Of a DNA stretch of 64,000 bases, positions 19,558-28,345 are shown in pieces. A program made the translations under genes and the position numbers. Position 1 is the first letter of the stretch; every line of letters starts with the position of its first letter. The notes beneath the pieces were generated by a model that ran no database searches, had not been told where the DNA came from, and worked only from the letters and a program-made list of their open reading frames with translations. Source of the stretch: Rhodoferax ferrireducens T118 (GTDB lineage: Bacteria > Pseudomonadota > Gammaproteobacteria > Burkholderiales > Burkholderiaceae_C); contig NC_007908.1 of assembly GCF_000013605.1 (NCBI RefSeq), positions 2,542,001 to 2,606,000 of the forward strand, read 5' to 3'.

Positions 19558-19587
19558 TGGCGCGATAGAACAATCGATTGGCGGCAT
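19558..19587. promoter_or_regulatory. Putative AraC-type operator, copy 2
   Basis: TGGCGCGAT (19558-19566) and TGGCGGCAT (19579-19587) repeat with the same 21-base period as at 17134-17163. The spacer AGAACAATCGAT shares ACAAT with the other copy; 26 of 30 bases are identical. It lies 68 bases before the ADPS-like start on the right and 308 bases before the GDSL esterase on the left. Confidence 0.5.
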
Positions 19588-19654
19588 CGCGAAACGGCAA
19601 ATGACTGGCCTTGTTCTACAGTCGGCTTGATACGGAAGCAACAAGGAGCACGGC

Positions 19655-21271
19655 ATGCGACGATGGAACGGCTGGGGCGACGACGCGACCTCGATAGACC
19701 TGAGCGAGGCCGCGCGCGCCATGCTGAACACGCGCCTGGGGCCTGGACTGCCCGCAGTTGACGCCACGCGCGACGCGATGCTGGCGCAGGTTCCGGCCTC
19801 GCGCCTGCCCACACACCCGCTGATTCAAACCGACGCCGACACCCGCTTTGCCATGGCGCTGGGCGAGAGCTTTGGCGACTGGATCCGCAAGCGCTTTGGC
19901 GCCCTGCCCCCGGTGCCCGACGGCGTGACCTTTCCTGAATCCTCCGAACAGGTGCGCGAGCTGATCGACTTGGCCAACGCAAACAACTGGATCGTGATCC
20001 CGTTTGCCGGTGGCACCAGCGTGGCCGGGCATCTGGATTGCCCGATCAGCCAGCGGCCGATCCTGTCGATCAACTTGAGTCGCATGAACCGACTGCTGCA
20101 CCTGGACAAGGCCAGCCAGTTGGCCACCTTCGGCGCGGGCACGCCGGGGCCGCAGGTGGAGGCGCAATTGCGCGCGCACGGCTACACGCTGGGGCATTTT
20201 CCGCAGTCCTTCGAGTACTCCACGGTGGGCGGCTGGGTGGTGACACGCTCCAGCGGCCAGCAGTCGCTGCGCTATGGGCGTATCGAGCAGCTGTTTGCGG
20301 GCGGGAGGCTGGAGTCCCCCGTCGGCACGCTGACCATTCCGACCGTGCCGGCGGCCAGCGCCGGGCCGGACCTGCGCGAGCTGGTGCTGGGCTCGGAGGG
20401 CCGCTTTGGCATTCTGACCGAGGCCACGGTGCGGGTTTCGACGCTGCCGGAGCACGAGAGTTTTCACGCCCTGTTTTTCCCCGACTGGGACGCTGCCGAG
20501 GCTGCGGTGCGCGAGCTGGTGCAGCGCAAACTGCCCTTGAGTCTGCTGCGCCTGTCCAACGGCATCGAGACCGAAACCAACCTCACGCTGGCCGGCCACG
20601 CGCGCCTGATCGGCTGGCTGCAGCGCTATTTGTCCTGGCGCGGCTGTGGCGTGGGCAAGTGCATGCTGATGCTGGGCGTGACGGCCGACACACACACCGC
20701 GCGGCACGCCCTGCGCGAGGCGCGGCGCCTGCTGGCAACCCACGGCGCCGTCTACATCGGGCGCGCCATGGGTAACAAATGGGTGGCCAACCGCTTCAAA
20801 GGCCCTTACCTGCGCAACACGCTGTGGGAACAGGGCTACTCCGCCGACACGATCGAGACGGCAGTGGACTGGCCGCAGGTGAAGCACCTGATGCTGGCCA
20901 TGGAGCAGGCGGCGCGCGATGTATTTGCCCCCTACGGCGAGCGGGTGCACGCGTTCACCCATCTGTCGCATCTGTACCCGCAGGGCAGCAGCATTTATTC
21001 GCAATTTGTGTGGGCTACTGCACCGGGCGGCTTTGCGCCCAATTTCGAGCGCTGGCAGCGCCTCAAAACGGCAGTGGCCGCCACCGTCGCTGCACACGGC
21101 GGCACGGTGAGCCACCAGCACGGTGTCGGGCGCGACCACGCCGCCCATCTGGCCGACGAGAAAGGACCACTGGGCATGGCCACGCTGGCTGAGCTGTGTC
21201 GCCACTTCGATCCGAAAAAAATCATGAACCCCGGCAAGCTGCTGCAGGACGGTGGACCATGGGCGAGTTAA
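19655..21271 (+). CDS. FAD-linked oxidase of the alkyl-DHAP synthase (ADPS) family
   Basis: The 538-residue flavoenzyme has a PCMH-type FAD domain (about 85-270: VIPFAGGTSVAGHLDCP, LGHFPQSFEYSTVGGWVVTRSSGQQSLRYGRIEQLF, LVLGSEGRFGILTEATVRV) and a C-terminal cap. The FPQSFEYSTVGGW block is typical of alkyldihydroxyacetonephosphate synthase, which makes ether-lipid precursors in eukaryotes. The His-rich motif reads HQH (487-489, in VSHQHGVGRDH) rather than the HHH I recall for the animal enzyme, so the reaction may differ, for example oxidation of a 2-hydroxyacid-like or glyceryl-ether substrate. The GlpD-like gene overlaps its end by 13 bases, showing an operon. A purely synthetic ether-lipid role seems less likely in this catabolic setting. 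Confidence 0.8.
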   Translation: MRRWNGWGDDATSIDLSEAARAMLNTRLGPGLPAVDATRDAMLAQVPASRLPTHPLIQTDADTRFAMALGESFGDWIRKRFGALPPVPDGVTFPESSEQVRELIDLANANNWIVIPFAGGTSVAGHLDCPISQRPILSINLSRMNRLLHLDKASQLATFGAGTPGPQVEAQLRAHGYTLGHFPQSFEYSTVGGWVVTRSSGQQSLRYGRIEQLFAGGRLESPVGTLTIPTVPAASAGPDLRELVLGSEGRFGILTEATVRVSTLPEHESFHALFFPDWDAAEAAVRELVQRKLPLSLLRLSNGIETETNLTLAGHARLIGWLQRYLSWRGCGVGKCMLMLGVTADTHTARHALREARRLLATHGAVYIGRAMGNKWVANRFKGPYLRNTLWEQGYSADTIETAVDWPQVKHLMLAMEQAARDVFAPYGERVHAFTHLSHLYPQGSSIYSQFVWATAPGGFAPNFERWQRLKTAVAATVAAHGGTVSHQHGVGRDHAAHLADEKGPLGMATLAELCRHFDPKKIMNPGKLLQDGGPWAS

Positions 21272-22899
21272 ACGCAGGCACAGAACGCGCCAAAGGCCTG
21301 GCGCGGCTCGACGCCCCCACCTGGGACCTGGTGGTGATTGGCGGCGGCATCAGCGGCGCCGGGGTGGCACAGCAGGCGGCGCGCCGCGGCTGGACCGTGC
21401 TGCTGATCGAGCAGCGCGACTTTGCCTGGGGCACGTCCAGCCGCTCCTCCAAGCTGGTGCATGGGGGCTTACGCTACCTCAAGGAAGGCGACATCAAGAC
21501 CACCCTGCACTCGGTGCGCGAGCGCGAGCGCCTGATGCGCGAGGCGCCAGAATTGATCGAGCCGCAGAGCTTTTTGTTTGCGAATTGCGAAGGGCGCAAG
21601 CCGGGCCGCTGGCTGTTTCAACTGGGCTTGACGATTTACGACTGGATGGCAGGTCTTCGCAGCCATTTCTGGGCCGATCTGGCGACCACGCAGGCGCTGG
21701 CGCCGGGTCTGGCGCCACCCAAAATGCGCGGCGCGCTGGTATTCCAGGACGCCAAGACCGACGATGCGCGTCTGGTGTGGCGTGTGCTGATGGAGGCGCA
21801 GCGCGACGGCGCACTGGTCTTGAACTACGTGAGCGCACTTGGCTTGCAGCTTGATGCGGGTCGCGTGTCCAGCATCACGCTGCAAGACGTGCTCACCCAC
21901 CAGCAATTTCAGGTACGTGCCAAAGCCGTGGTCAACGCCACCGGCGCCTGGGCCGACCGGCTGCGTGGAGCGGTGGGCGGCAAGCCCATGCTGCGCCCTT
22001 TGCGCGGCAGTCACTTGGTGGTGCCGTTCTGGCGCTTGCCCGTCGCGCAATCCATCAGCCTGATGCACCCGACGGACGACCGACCCGTGTTTCTCTACCC
22101 CTGGGAGGGCGCCACGCTGATTGGCACCACCGACCTCGATCACCGCGAGGATCTGGATGTCGAGGCCTCCATCACGCCGCAAGAGGTGGACTACCTGCTG
22201 GCCGCCGTGAACGACCAGTTCCCCGCCGCCGCCCTGCGCGCCGCCGATATCAGCGCCTGTTACGCCGGGGTGCGTCCGGTGGTGGATGACGGCACGGGTT
22301 CGGCCTCCCACGCCGCGCGGGACCATGTGGTGCTGGATGAGTCGGGCCTGGTGACGCTGACCGGCGGCAAGCTCACGACCTTTCGGCTGATGGCGCAAGA
22401 CGCCTTGGCGCTGGCGGCGCCGCATGTCGGCAAGCCGTTTGCGCGAGAAGCCGCCGCCGTGTTCACCCCGGTAGGCGAATTGAATCCACGCTGGAGCGCG
22501 GCCGTGCGGCACCGGCTGGCGGCGCGCTACGGCTATCGGGCGCAGGCACTCTGCGCTGGCGCGACCGACGCTGAGCTGCAAACCATTCCCGGCACCAACA
22601 CCCTGTGGCTGGAGCTCGCAATCGCGGCCAAGCATGAGGCCATCGAGCATCTGGACGATCTGCTGTTGCGCCGCACGCGGCTGGGCATTCTGTTGCCGCG
22701 TGGTGGCCTGGACCATCTGGCGCGCATCCGGTCGCTGTGCGAGTCGCATTTGCTGTGGAGCGATACCCAATGGCAAACTGAGATCGAGCGCTACCGCGCG
22801 CTGATTGCCGCACACTATCAAGCGCCCGACCCACTCGTGATACCTTGCGGGGCAGACCGCAGCCTGCGCAGCAGGCCAGCTCTGTCCTCAACTGATTGA
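21259..22899 (+). CDS. GlpD-like FAD-dependent glycerol-3-phosphate dehydrogenase
   Basis: The 546-residue protein starts with the Rossmann FAD motif VVIGGGISGAGVAQQAARRG followed by the GlpD hallmark WGTSSRSSKLVHGGLRYL. PLRGSHLVVPF, PWEGATLIGTTDLDH and GVRPVVDDGTGSASHAARDHVV are further GlpD blocks. The family oxidises glycerol-3-phosphate to DHAP at the membrane and passes electrons to quinone. The start at 21259 is preferred to an upstream in-frame ATG because GGACGGTGGACC precedes it and the overlap with the previous gene is then only 13 bases. The C-terminal domain is shorter and more divergent than in canonical GlpD, so a glycerol-phosphate derivative is possible. Confidence 0.85.
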   Translation: MGELNAGTERAKGLARLDAPTWDLVVIGGGISGAGVAQQAARRGWTVLLIEQRDFAWGTSSRSSKLVHGGLRYLKEGDIKTTLHSVRERERLMREAPELIEPQSFLFANCEGRKPGRWLFQLGLTIYDWMAGLRSHFWADLATTQALAPGLAPPKMRGALVFQDAKTDDARLVWRVLMEAQRDGALVLNYVSALGLQLDAGRVSSITLQDVLTHQQFQVRAKAVVNATGAWADRLRGAVGGKPMLRPLRGSHLVVPFWRLPVAQSISLMHPTDDRPVFLYPWEGATLIGTTDLDHREDLDVEASITPQEVDYLLAAVNDQFPAAALRAADISACYAGVRPVVDDGTGSASHAARDHVVLDESGLVTLTGGKLTTFRLMAQDALALAAPHVGKPFAREAAAVFTPVGELNPRWSAAVRHRLAARYGYRAQALCAGATDAELQTIPGTNTLWLELAIAAKHEAIEHLDDLLLRRTRLGILLPRGGLDHLARIRSLCESHLLWSDTQWQTEIERYRALIAAHYQAPDPLVIPCGADRSLRSRPALSSTD

Positions 22900-22905
22900 G
22901 CCCCC

Positions 22906-24465
22906 ATGAGCAAGACCTACCTTCTCGCCATCGACAACGGCACCCAGAGCGTACGCGCCCTGCTCTTTGATTTGCAAGGCAATCTGGTGGACAAGGCGCA
23001 GGTCACCATCACCAGCTACCAGTCACCGCAACCGGGATGGATGGAGAACGACCCCGAGGCCTTCTGGCAAGCCCTGTGCGACGCTTGCCAGCGCCTGTGG
23101 GCCGTCACCAGCGTGCCCAAGAGCGCGATTGCAGGCGTGGTCATCACCACCCAGCGTGGCACCACCATCGCGCTGGACAAAGGCGGCCTGCCCTTGCGCC
23201 CGGCCATGATCTGGCTGGACCAGCGCCGCGCCGACCAGTTGCCCAAGCTGGCGTGGTGGTGGGACGCCGCCTTTCGCGCCATCGGCATGCGTGAGACCGT
23301 GCGCTTTTTTCAGCGCGAAGCCGAGGCCAACTGGATCGCGCAGCATCAGCCTGAACTCTGGGCCAAGACCGACAAATACCTGCTGCTGTCGGGCTACCTC
23401 AACTACCGCTTTACCGGCCGCTTTGTTGATTCGGTGGCCGCGCAGGTGGGTTACATCCCGTTCGACTACAAAAAGGGTTGCTGGGCTCCCAAACACGACT
23501 GGAAATGGCAGGCCATGCCGATCACCGCCGCCATGTTGCCCGAGCTGGTGCCTGCGGGCGCCCTCATCGGCCAGGTCAGCGCGCAGGCGGCGCTGGCCAC
23601 CGGCATTCCGCAAGGCTTGAGCTTGATCGCCGGTGCCGCCGACAAAGCCTGCGAGGTCATCGGTGCGGGCTGCCTCACGCCCGAGATTGCATGCCTGTCT
23701 TACGGCACCGCCGCCACCATCAACACCACCACAGTGCGTTACCTGGAGGCCACGCGCTTCATTCCGCCCTACCAGGCGGCCGTGCCGGGCCACTACAACA
23801 CCGAGATCCAGATCACGCGCGGCTTCTGGATGGTGAGCTGGTTCAAGGCGCAGTTTGGTCTGCATGAGCAGCAGCTTGCGCTGGAGCGCGGCGTGGCACC
23901 CGAGAGCCTGTTTGACGAGTTGGTGAACACTGTGCCGCCCGGCTCACTGGGCCTGATGCTGCAGCCGTTCTGGAACCCCGGCATCAAGGTGCCCGGCCCG
24001 GAGGCCAAGGGCGCGGTCATTGGCTTTGGCGACGTGCACACACGCGCCCACCTGTACCGCGCGATCCTGGAAGGCCTGGCCTATGCGCTGCGTGAAGGCA
24101 AGGAACGAATCGAGAAGCGTGGCGGGCAGCGTGTCACGCGCGTGCGGGTGTCGGGCGGCGGCTCGCAAAGCGATGCGGCGATGCAGATCACGGCCAATGT
24201 CTTCAACCTGCCGTGCGAGCGGCCGCACCTGTACGAGACCAGCGGCCTGGGCGCCGCCATTCTGGCCGCCGTGGGTTTGAAGCTGCACCCTGACTTTGCC
24301 ACCGCCGTTCATGAGATGACCCGCATCGGCCAGGTGTTTGAACCCGAACCCGCGCATGCCAATACCTACGAGCAGCTCTACCGCCGTGTCTACTGCCGCA
24401 TGTACCGGCGGCTGCAGCCGCTGTACCGGGATATTCAGGCGATCACGGGTTATCCGGAGAATTGA
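22906..24465 (+). CDS. FGGY-family carbohydrate kinase
   Basis: The 519-residue sugar/polyol kinase starts 6 bases after the GlpD-like gene. Visible blocks are the N-terminal phosphate-1 loop LAIDNGTQSVRALLFD, the substrate region VITTQRGTTIALDKGGLPLRPAMIWLDQRR, phosphate-2 LSYGTAATINTTT and the adenosine motif VRVSGGGSQSDAAMQITANV. It is nearer to xylulokinase/unknown FGGY groups than to GlpK. As kinase next to a GlpD homologue it probably makes the phosphorylated polyol that the dehydrogenase oxidises. The substrate is not identifiable from sequence. Confidence 0.87.
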   Translation: MSKTYLLAIDNGTQSVRALLFDLQGNLVDKAQVTITSYQSPQPGWMENDPEAFWQALCDACQRLWAVTSVPKSAIAGVVITTQRGTTIALDKGGLPLRPAMIWLDQRRADQLPKLAWWWDAAFRAIGMRETVRFFQREAEANWIAQHQPELWAKTDKYLLLSGYLNYRFTGRFVDSVAAQVGYIPFDYKKGCWAPKHDWKWQAMPITAAMLPELVPAGALIGQVSAQAALATGIPQGLSLIAGAADKACEVIGAGCLTPEIACLSYGTAATINTTTVRYLEATRFIPPYQAAVPGHYNTEIQITRGFWMVSWFKAQFGLHEQQLALERGVAPESLFDELVNTVPPGSLGLMLQPFWNPGIKVPGPEAKGAVIGFGDVHTRAHLYRAILEGLAYALREGKERIEKRGGQRVTRVRVSGGGSQSDAAMQITANVFNLPCERPHLYETSGLGAAILAAVGLKLHPDFATAVHEMTRIGQVFEPEPAHANTYEQLYRRVYCRMYRRLQPLYRDIQAITGYPEN

Positions 24466-24509
24466 AAAAACCAGATCAAGCGTGATCTCCCACTGGCCAA
24501 CAATGCGCC

Positions 24510-25934
24510 TCAGGGGCTGGGTCGAATATTCTGATTCATGCGAAACAGATTATCTGGGTCGTATTTTTTCTTCGCGCTGACCAGGCGCTCGTACCCGGGT
24601 CCGTAAGCGGCCTTGATGCGCTCGGGTTCATCATCGGTCAGGAAATTGACGTACACACCGCCGGTCGCATAAGGCGCGGCCTCGCGGAAGAACCCGCGCG
24701 CCCAGGCGGTACCTTTCTGGTCTTCGGCCGCGGTCTCCCAGCGGCCATGAACGTTGCAGACGTAAATGGCATCCCGATGGGAATATGCCGTGGCATCGGG
24801 CTTGGGACGGGTGGTGGCGCCGCCGATCAGGCCAAAGAATATCTCGCAGTGCGGCGAGGGCAGGCTTTGAACGTATTTCACCGCCACATCAATGGCACCG
24901 TCACTCAGGTCGACAAAATTGTGTGATTTCCAGTAGTTCCGGGCTCCCGGGGCGAGCAGCGGGTCGAACGTCTGTTGCCAGGCCGTATAGGGCTGCATGC
25001 CGATATATTCCCCAAGCACCGTGCCCAATTTGCGCAAGGGTTCAATCGCCTTTCGTCCCTCGTCCGGATCGCCGGCGTGGAACACGCAGAAGGCGATGAT
25101 TTCGGTCCCGTGCACCTCTGGGGGGAGAAACGGCAAGGGAGGCGCCTTGCGCATCACGGTCCAGACGTTCGTATCGTTGCCGAGTTTCTTGACGTAGTCA
25201 CGGAATAACTTCAGCGCGGACGTCGCGTCCTTTAGCGCATAGACAATCAAACCACTCAGAACTTCCGGCCCCACCGGGTGAAGTTTGAATTCGAACCGGC
25301 TGACGACGCCAAAATTGCCGCTACCGCCCCGAATCGCCCAAAAGAGATCGGGGTTCTCCTTGTCGCTGGCGCGCAGCAGGCGCCCATCGGCGGTGATCAC
25401 GTCGGCGGCCATCAGATTGTCGACCGTCATGCCGTACTTTCGAGACAGCCAGCCGAATCCACCGCCAAGCGTGAGTCCTGCCACACCCGTGGTCGAATTG
25501 ATGCCCACCGGGGTGGCCAATCCAAAGGCCTGGCATTCGTGGTCAAAGTCGCCCAGCGTCGCTCCCGGCTCGACCTGCGCGACTGCCGCGATGGGGTCGA
25601 CCGTCACCGCGCGCATAGCCGATAAATCGATGAGCAAACCACCTTCGCACACGGCATTGCCCGCGATGTTGTGTCCGCCCCCCTTGACGGCCGTCAGCAG
25701 GCGATGCTCATGCGCAAATGTCACGGCCTGGCGGATGTCGGCCACGCCGGCGCAACGCACCACCAACGCAGGGCTGCGATGGATCATGGCGTTCCAAACG
25801 GTGCGCGCTTTATCAAAGCCTTCGTCGTTCGGAAGCAGCAGCCCACCTCGCAAAGAGGATCTCAATTTTTCGACAGTGGCTTCATCAAATGTGGCACGCT
25901 CTCCAGACAGTTGAAGCACTTTCAAGCTTTCCAT
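24510..25934 (-). CDS. FAD-binding oxidoreductase, berberine-bridge-enzyme type
   Basis: The 474-residue PCMH flavoprotein has the FAD pyrophosphate block LTAVKGGGHNIAGNAVCEGGLLIDLSAM, whose histidine is the usual site of covalent flavin attachment, then GVAGLTLGGGFGWLSRKYGMTVDN. The C-terminal BBE segment (PDATAYSHRDAIYVCNV to YDPDNLFRMNQNI) is complete. GGAGG lies six bases before the ATG, so the start is secure. These enzymes oxidise sugars or alcohols; the substrate is unknown. It faces the FGGY operon tail-to-tail with 44 bases between, and I see no evidence of co-regulation. Confidence 0.86.
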   Translation of the reverse strand: MESLKVLQLSGERATFDEATVEKLRSSLRGGLLLPNDEGFDKARTVWNAMIHRSPALVVRCAGVADIRQAVTFAHEHRLLTAVKGGGHNIAGNAVCEGGLLIDLSAMRAVTVDPIAAVAQVEPGATLGDFDHECQAFGLATPVGINSTTGVAGLTLGGGFGWLSRKYGMTVDNLMAADVITADGRLLRASDKENPDLFWAIRGGSGNFGVVSRFEFKLHPVGPEVLSGLIVYALKDATSALKLFRDYVKKLGNDTNVWTVMRKAPPLPFLPPEVHGTEIIAFCVFHAGDPDEGRKAIEPLRKLGTVLGEYIGMQPYTAWQQTFDPLLAPGARNYWKSHNFVDLSDGAIDVAVKYVQSLPSPHCEIFFGLIGGATTRPKPDATAYSHRDAIYVCNVHGRWETAAEDQKGTAWARGFFREAAPYATGGVYVNFLTDDEPERIKAAYGPGYERLVSAKKKYDPDNLFRMNQNIRPSP

Positions 25935-26152
25935 ACTTCGCCTCCATTTCCATGAATAATGCGGATCTCGCTTTGATCCGTCTTCGCGCCTTGTCCGTCC
26001 CTGGGGTTCAGCTTAGGCAGGCCGGGCACCATCGCCGCCATGGACGTCACTTCGTCGTCAGACACTGATCCCGGCGCAGTCCTGCGCATTGAAATCCGCA
26101 CATGCCGCTTTCAATATAGTCAATTTCTTAAACCTTACAAGGATTTTCTGAA

Positions 26153-26470
26153 ATGAGCATCATTCCTATTACCAGAGTGACATGCATGCTTCCGGTCAAG
26201 GACAGCCGCGCGAAGCCTGCGGCCCATGGGAGGCAAGCCAGCGGGCGGAAAGGCGCCATACACGACCTTGAGTTTTCGCGTCGACAACATCGCTGATGCC
26301 ATTGCACGGCTTGGGGCGCGTGGCGTAACTTTTGCCGACTACGACTACCCCCAACCTGAAAACGGTCGGCCATGTCTGCGTGCTCGGCACGGAGAAGGCG
26401 GCTTGGTTTGAGGACACCGAAGGCAATATCCTGTGCCTGCACGAAGACGTGGCGCGAACGTCAGCGGCTG
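26153..26470 (+). pseudogene. VOC-family (glyoxalase/bleomycin-resistance-like) protein, decayed
   Basis: Three reading frames together spell a short VOC-superfamily protein. Frame 1 begins at ATG 26153 with MSIIPITRVTCMLPVKDS. A second frame has MGGKPAGGKAPYTTLSFRVD from about 26226 to FADYDYP. A third frame continues LKTVGHVCVLGTEKAAWFED and ILCLHEDV to about 26461. About 30 residues expected between the first two pieces are missing. One deletion and at least two frameshifts therefore inactivate it. The order of motifs is that of the family whose members carry PMGGKPAGG near the middle. It is probably a recent relic, since residues outside the lesions look well conserved. Confidence 0.75.
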
Positions 26471-26569
26471 CAGGGCTCGTCAACTCCCATGACGTTCGGG
26501 GGAAAACGGCTATTTGCCCCCGGTCGACTAAGGTGGCATCATTTAACACGCGCATCAACAGGCACTTGA

Positions 26570-28274
26570 ATGTCCCGCCCCAACCTGAAGTCCGATCAAC
26601 GCTGGTTCAAGCAGTTGTTTGAGTCATCATCAAATCCCGCCCGGATCATCGACGGTAACCGGTTTGTCGAGTGCAATGAGGCCGCCGTCAGGATGCTGGG
26701 CTACACAAGCCGCGGCCAGTTCCTGAATGTCCATCCGTCAAAACTCTCACCCCCCAACGCAATCCGATGGTCAAGATTCCTTCGCCAAGGCCGAGCACAT
26801 GATGGCCATTGCCATGGACAAGGGTTTGCACCGGTTTGAATGGATACACACCAGGGCCGACGGCACGAACTTCGTCGCCGAGGTCACGCTCTCGATCGTC
26901 GAACTGGAAAGCAGGCCCGTCATCTATTGTGTCTGGCGCGACATCACTGAACGTAAGCGCATCGAAGAGACACTGCAACGGCAGAACTACATACTGTCCG
27001 CCGTCATCGAAAACTTCCCAGGCGGCATCTCACTGTTCGACGCTGAGCTGCGCCTGGCGGCGCACAACGACCAGTTCAAGCAGTTGCTCGATCTTCCCGA
27101 TTCGCTGCTCGGCAATCCCGGGGTGGGTTTCGAAGACATCGCTCGCTACAACACGGGTCGCGGCGAGTACGGCCCCGGTGACCCCAAGCAGCAGATCGCA
27201 GCCATCGTTGCCCGGGCAAGCCACTTTCAGGCCCACAAATTCGAGCGAGTTCGCCCCAACGGAACGGTGCTGGAGATCCGTGGCATGCCCCTGCCAGACG
27301 GCGGTTTCGTCAGCACCTACATGGATATCAGCGAGCGCAAGCTGGCCGACTCGCAGCAACGTATTGCCGCCACTGCCTTTGAATCTCAGGAGGGCATGTT
27401 CATCACCGATGCGGCCGGCACGATCCTGCGCGTCAACCGGGCCTTCACGGACATTACCGGCTATACGGCCGAAGCGGCCGTGGGTCAGAATTCGCGCCTG
27501 CTCAAATCTGGCAGACACGACACAGCCTTTTATGCTGCCATGATGGACAGCCTGCGATGTAGCGGCAGATGGCAGGGAGGACTCTGGAATCGGCGCAGGA
27601 ACGGCGAGGTCTACCCCGAATGGCTCAGGATCACCGCGGTCAAGGGCGACGCGGGAGAAATCACCAACTACGTTGCCACCTTAACCGACATCACCGTGCG
27701 CAAGCGGGCGCAAGACGAAATCAGGAATCTGGCGTTTCATGACGCGCTGACTCAACTGCCGAACCGTCGTCTTCTCAGCGACCGCCTGAGCCAGGCCCTG
27801 GCAGCGAGCAAGCGCAGTGCCTGTTATGGCGCATTGATGTTTCTTGGTTTGGACAACGTCAAGCCGCTCAATGACACGCACGGGCATGAGGTGGGCGATT
27901 TGCTGCTGGTTGAGGCGGCGGATCGACTCACGCGGTGTGTACGTGAAATAGACACTGTTGCGCGCTTCGGCGGCGATGAGTTTGTGGTGATGTTGGTCGA
28001 TTTGGAGGTGAATCTGCCGCAAGCGGCCCTGCAGGCCCGGTGTATTGCTGAAAAAGTCCGCGTTGCATTGGCTCCGCCCTATCTGCTGACTCTCAATCAC
28101 GGGTCGAACACCAACACCACCGTTGAGCATCATTGCACGGTGAACATCGGTGTGGCGTTGTTCATGGACCACAAAGGCAGCACAGACGACTTCCTGAAGT
28201 GGGCTGATATCGCAATATACAAAGCCAAAGAAGCGGGGCGCAATGCCGCTGCGTTCCATGACTGCGACGCATGA
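26570..28274 (+). CDS. PAS-PAS-GGDEF diguanylate cyclase, apparent frameshift near the 5' end
   Basis: The coding potential begins at ATG 26570 with a PAS domain (RWFKQLFESSSNPARIIDG to MLGYTSRGQFLNVHPSKLSPP). It shifts frame at a run of six C (26750-26755) and then continues uninterrupted to 28274 (QSDGQDSFAKAEHMM onward). Removing one C restores a single protein of about 567 residues: first PAS to ITERKRIEE, a PAS-like segment (GISLFDAELRLAAHNDQF), another PAS (EGMFITDAAGTILRVNRAF) and GGDEF. The cyclase half keeps RFGGDEF and a REID (RxxD) inhibitory site five residues before GGDEF. It may be a pseudogene, a homopolymer-variable gene or a sequencing error. The downstream frame may be translated on its own from a start near 26727. 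Confidence 0.75.
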
Positions 28275-28345
28275 CAAAATCCCAATGGCACGCAGGGCCT
28301 GACGCCGGCCCGATCCAGGTATGAAATATGCACAGGAGACTTCAG

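Larger units (their letters stand above)
19251..19654. other. 404-base divergent intergenic region with repeat and operator-like site
   Basis: This gap separates the leftward GDSL esterase from the rightward ADPS-like operon. Bases 19251-19440 show no gene or clear motif. Bases 19478-19533 hold a good copy of the dispersed repeat, and 19558-19587 hold the second operator-like direct repeat. On the minus strand TTGACC (19549-19554) is followed, 17 bases on, by a TTATGT segment, a weak promoter-like pair that would fire leftward through the repeat. Confidence 0.5.

Noticed and set aside
19558..19587. The operator-like block as a remnant of a shared protein-coding sequence (both copies can be read DAAN-x-L-x-x-RAR on the minus strand)
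   Set aside because: The open stretch is very short, the frames diverge immediately outside the block, and the conserved bases follow a 21-bp period rather than codon positions.
19616..21205. A 529-codon open frame opposite the ADPS-like gene
   Set aside because: Same reason: antisense to a well-supported flavoenzyme, low-complexity composition, no motifs.
21469..22821. A 450-codon open frame opposite the GlpD-like gene
   Set aside because: Antisense artefact of high GC third positions; the + strand carries a clear FAD dehydrogenase.
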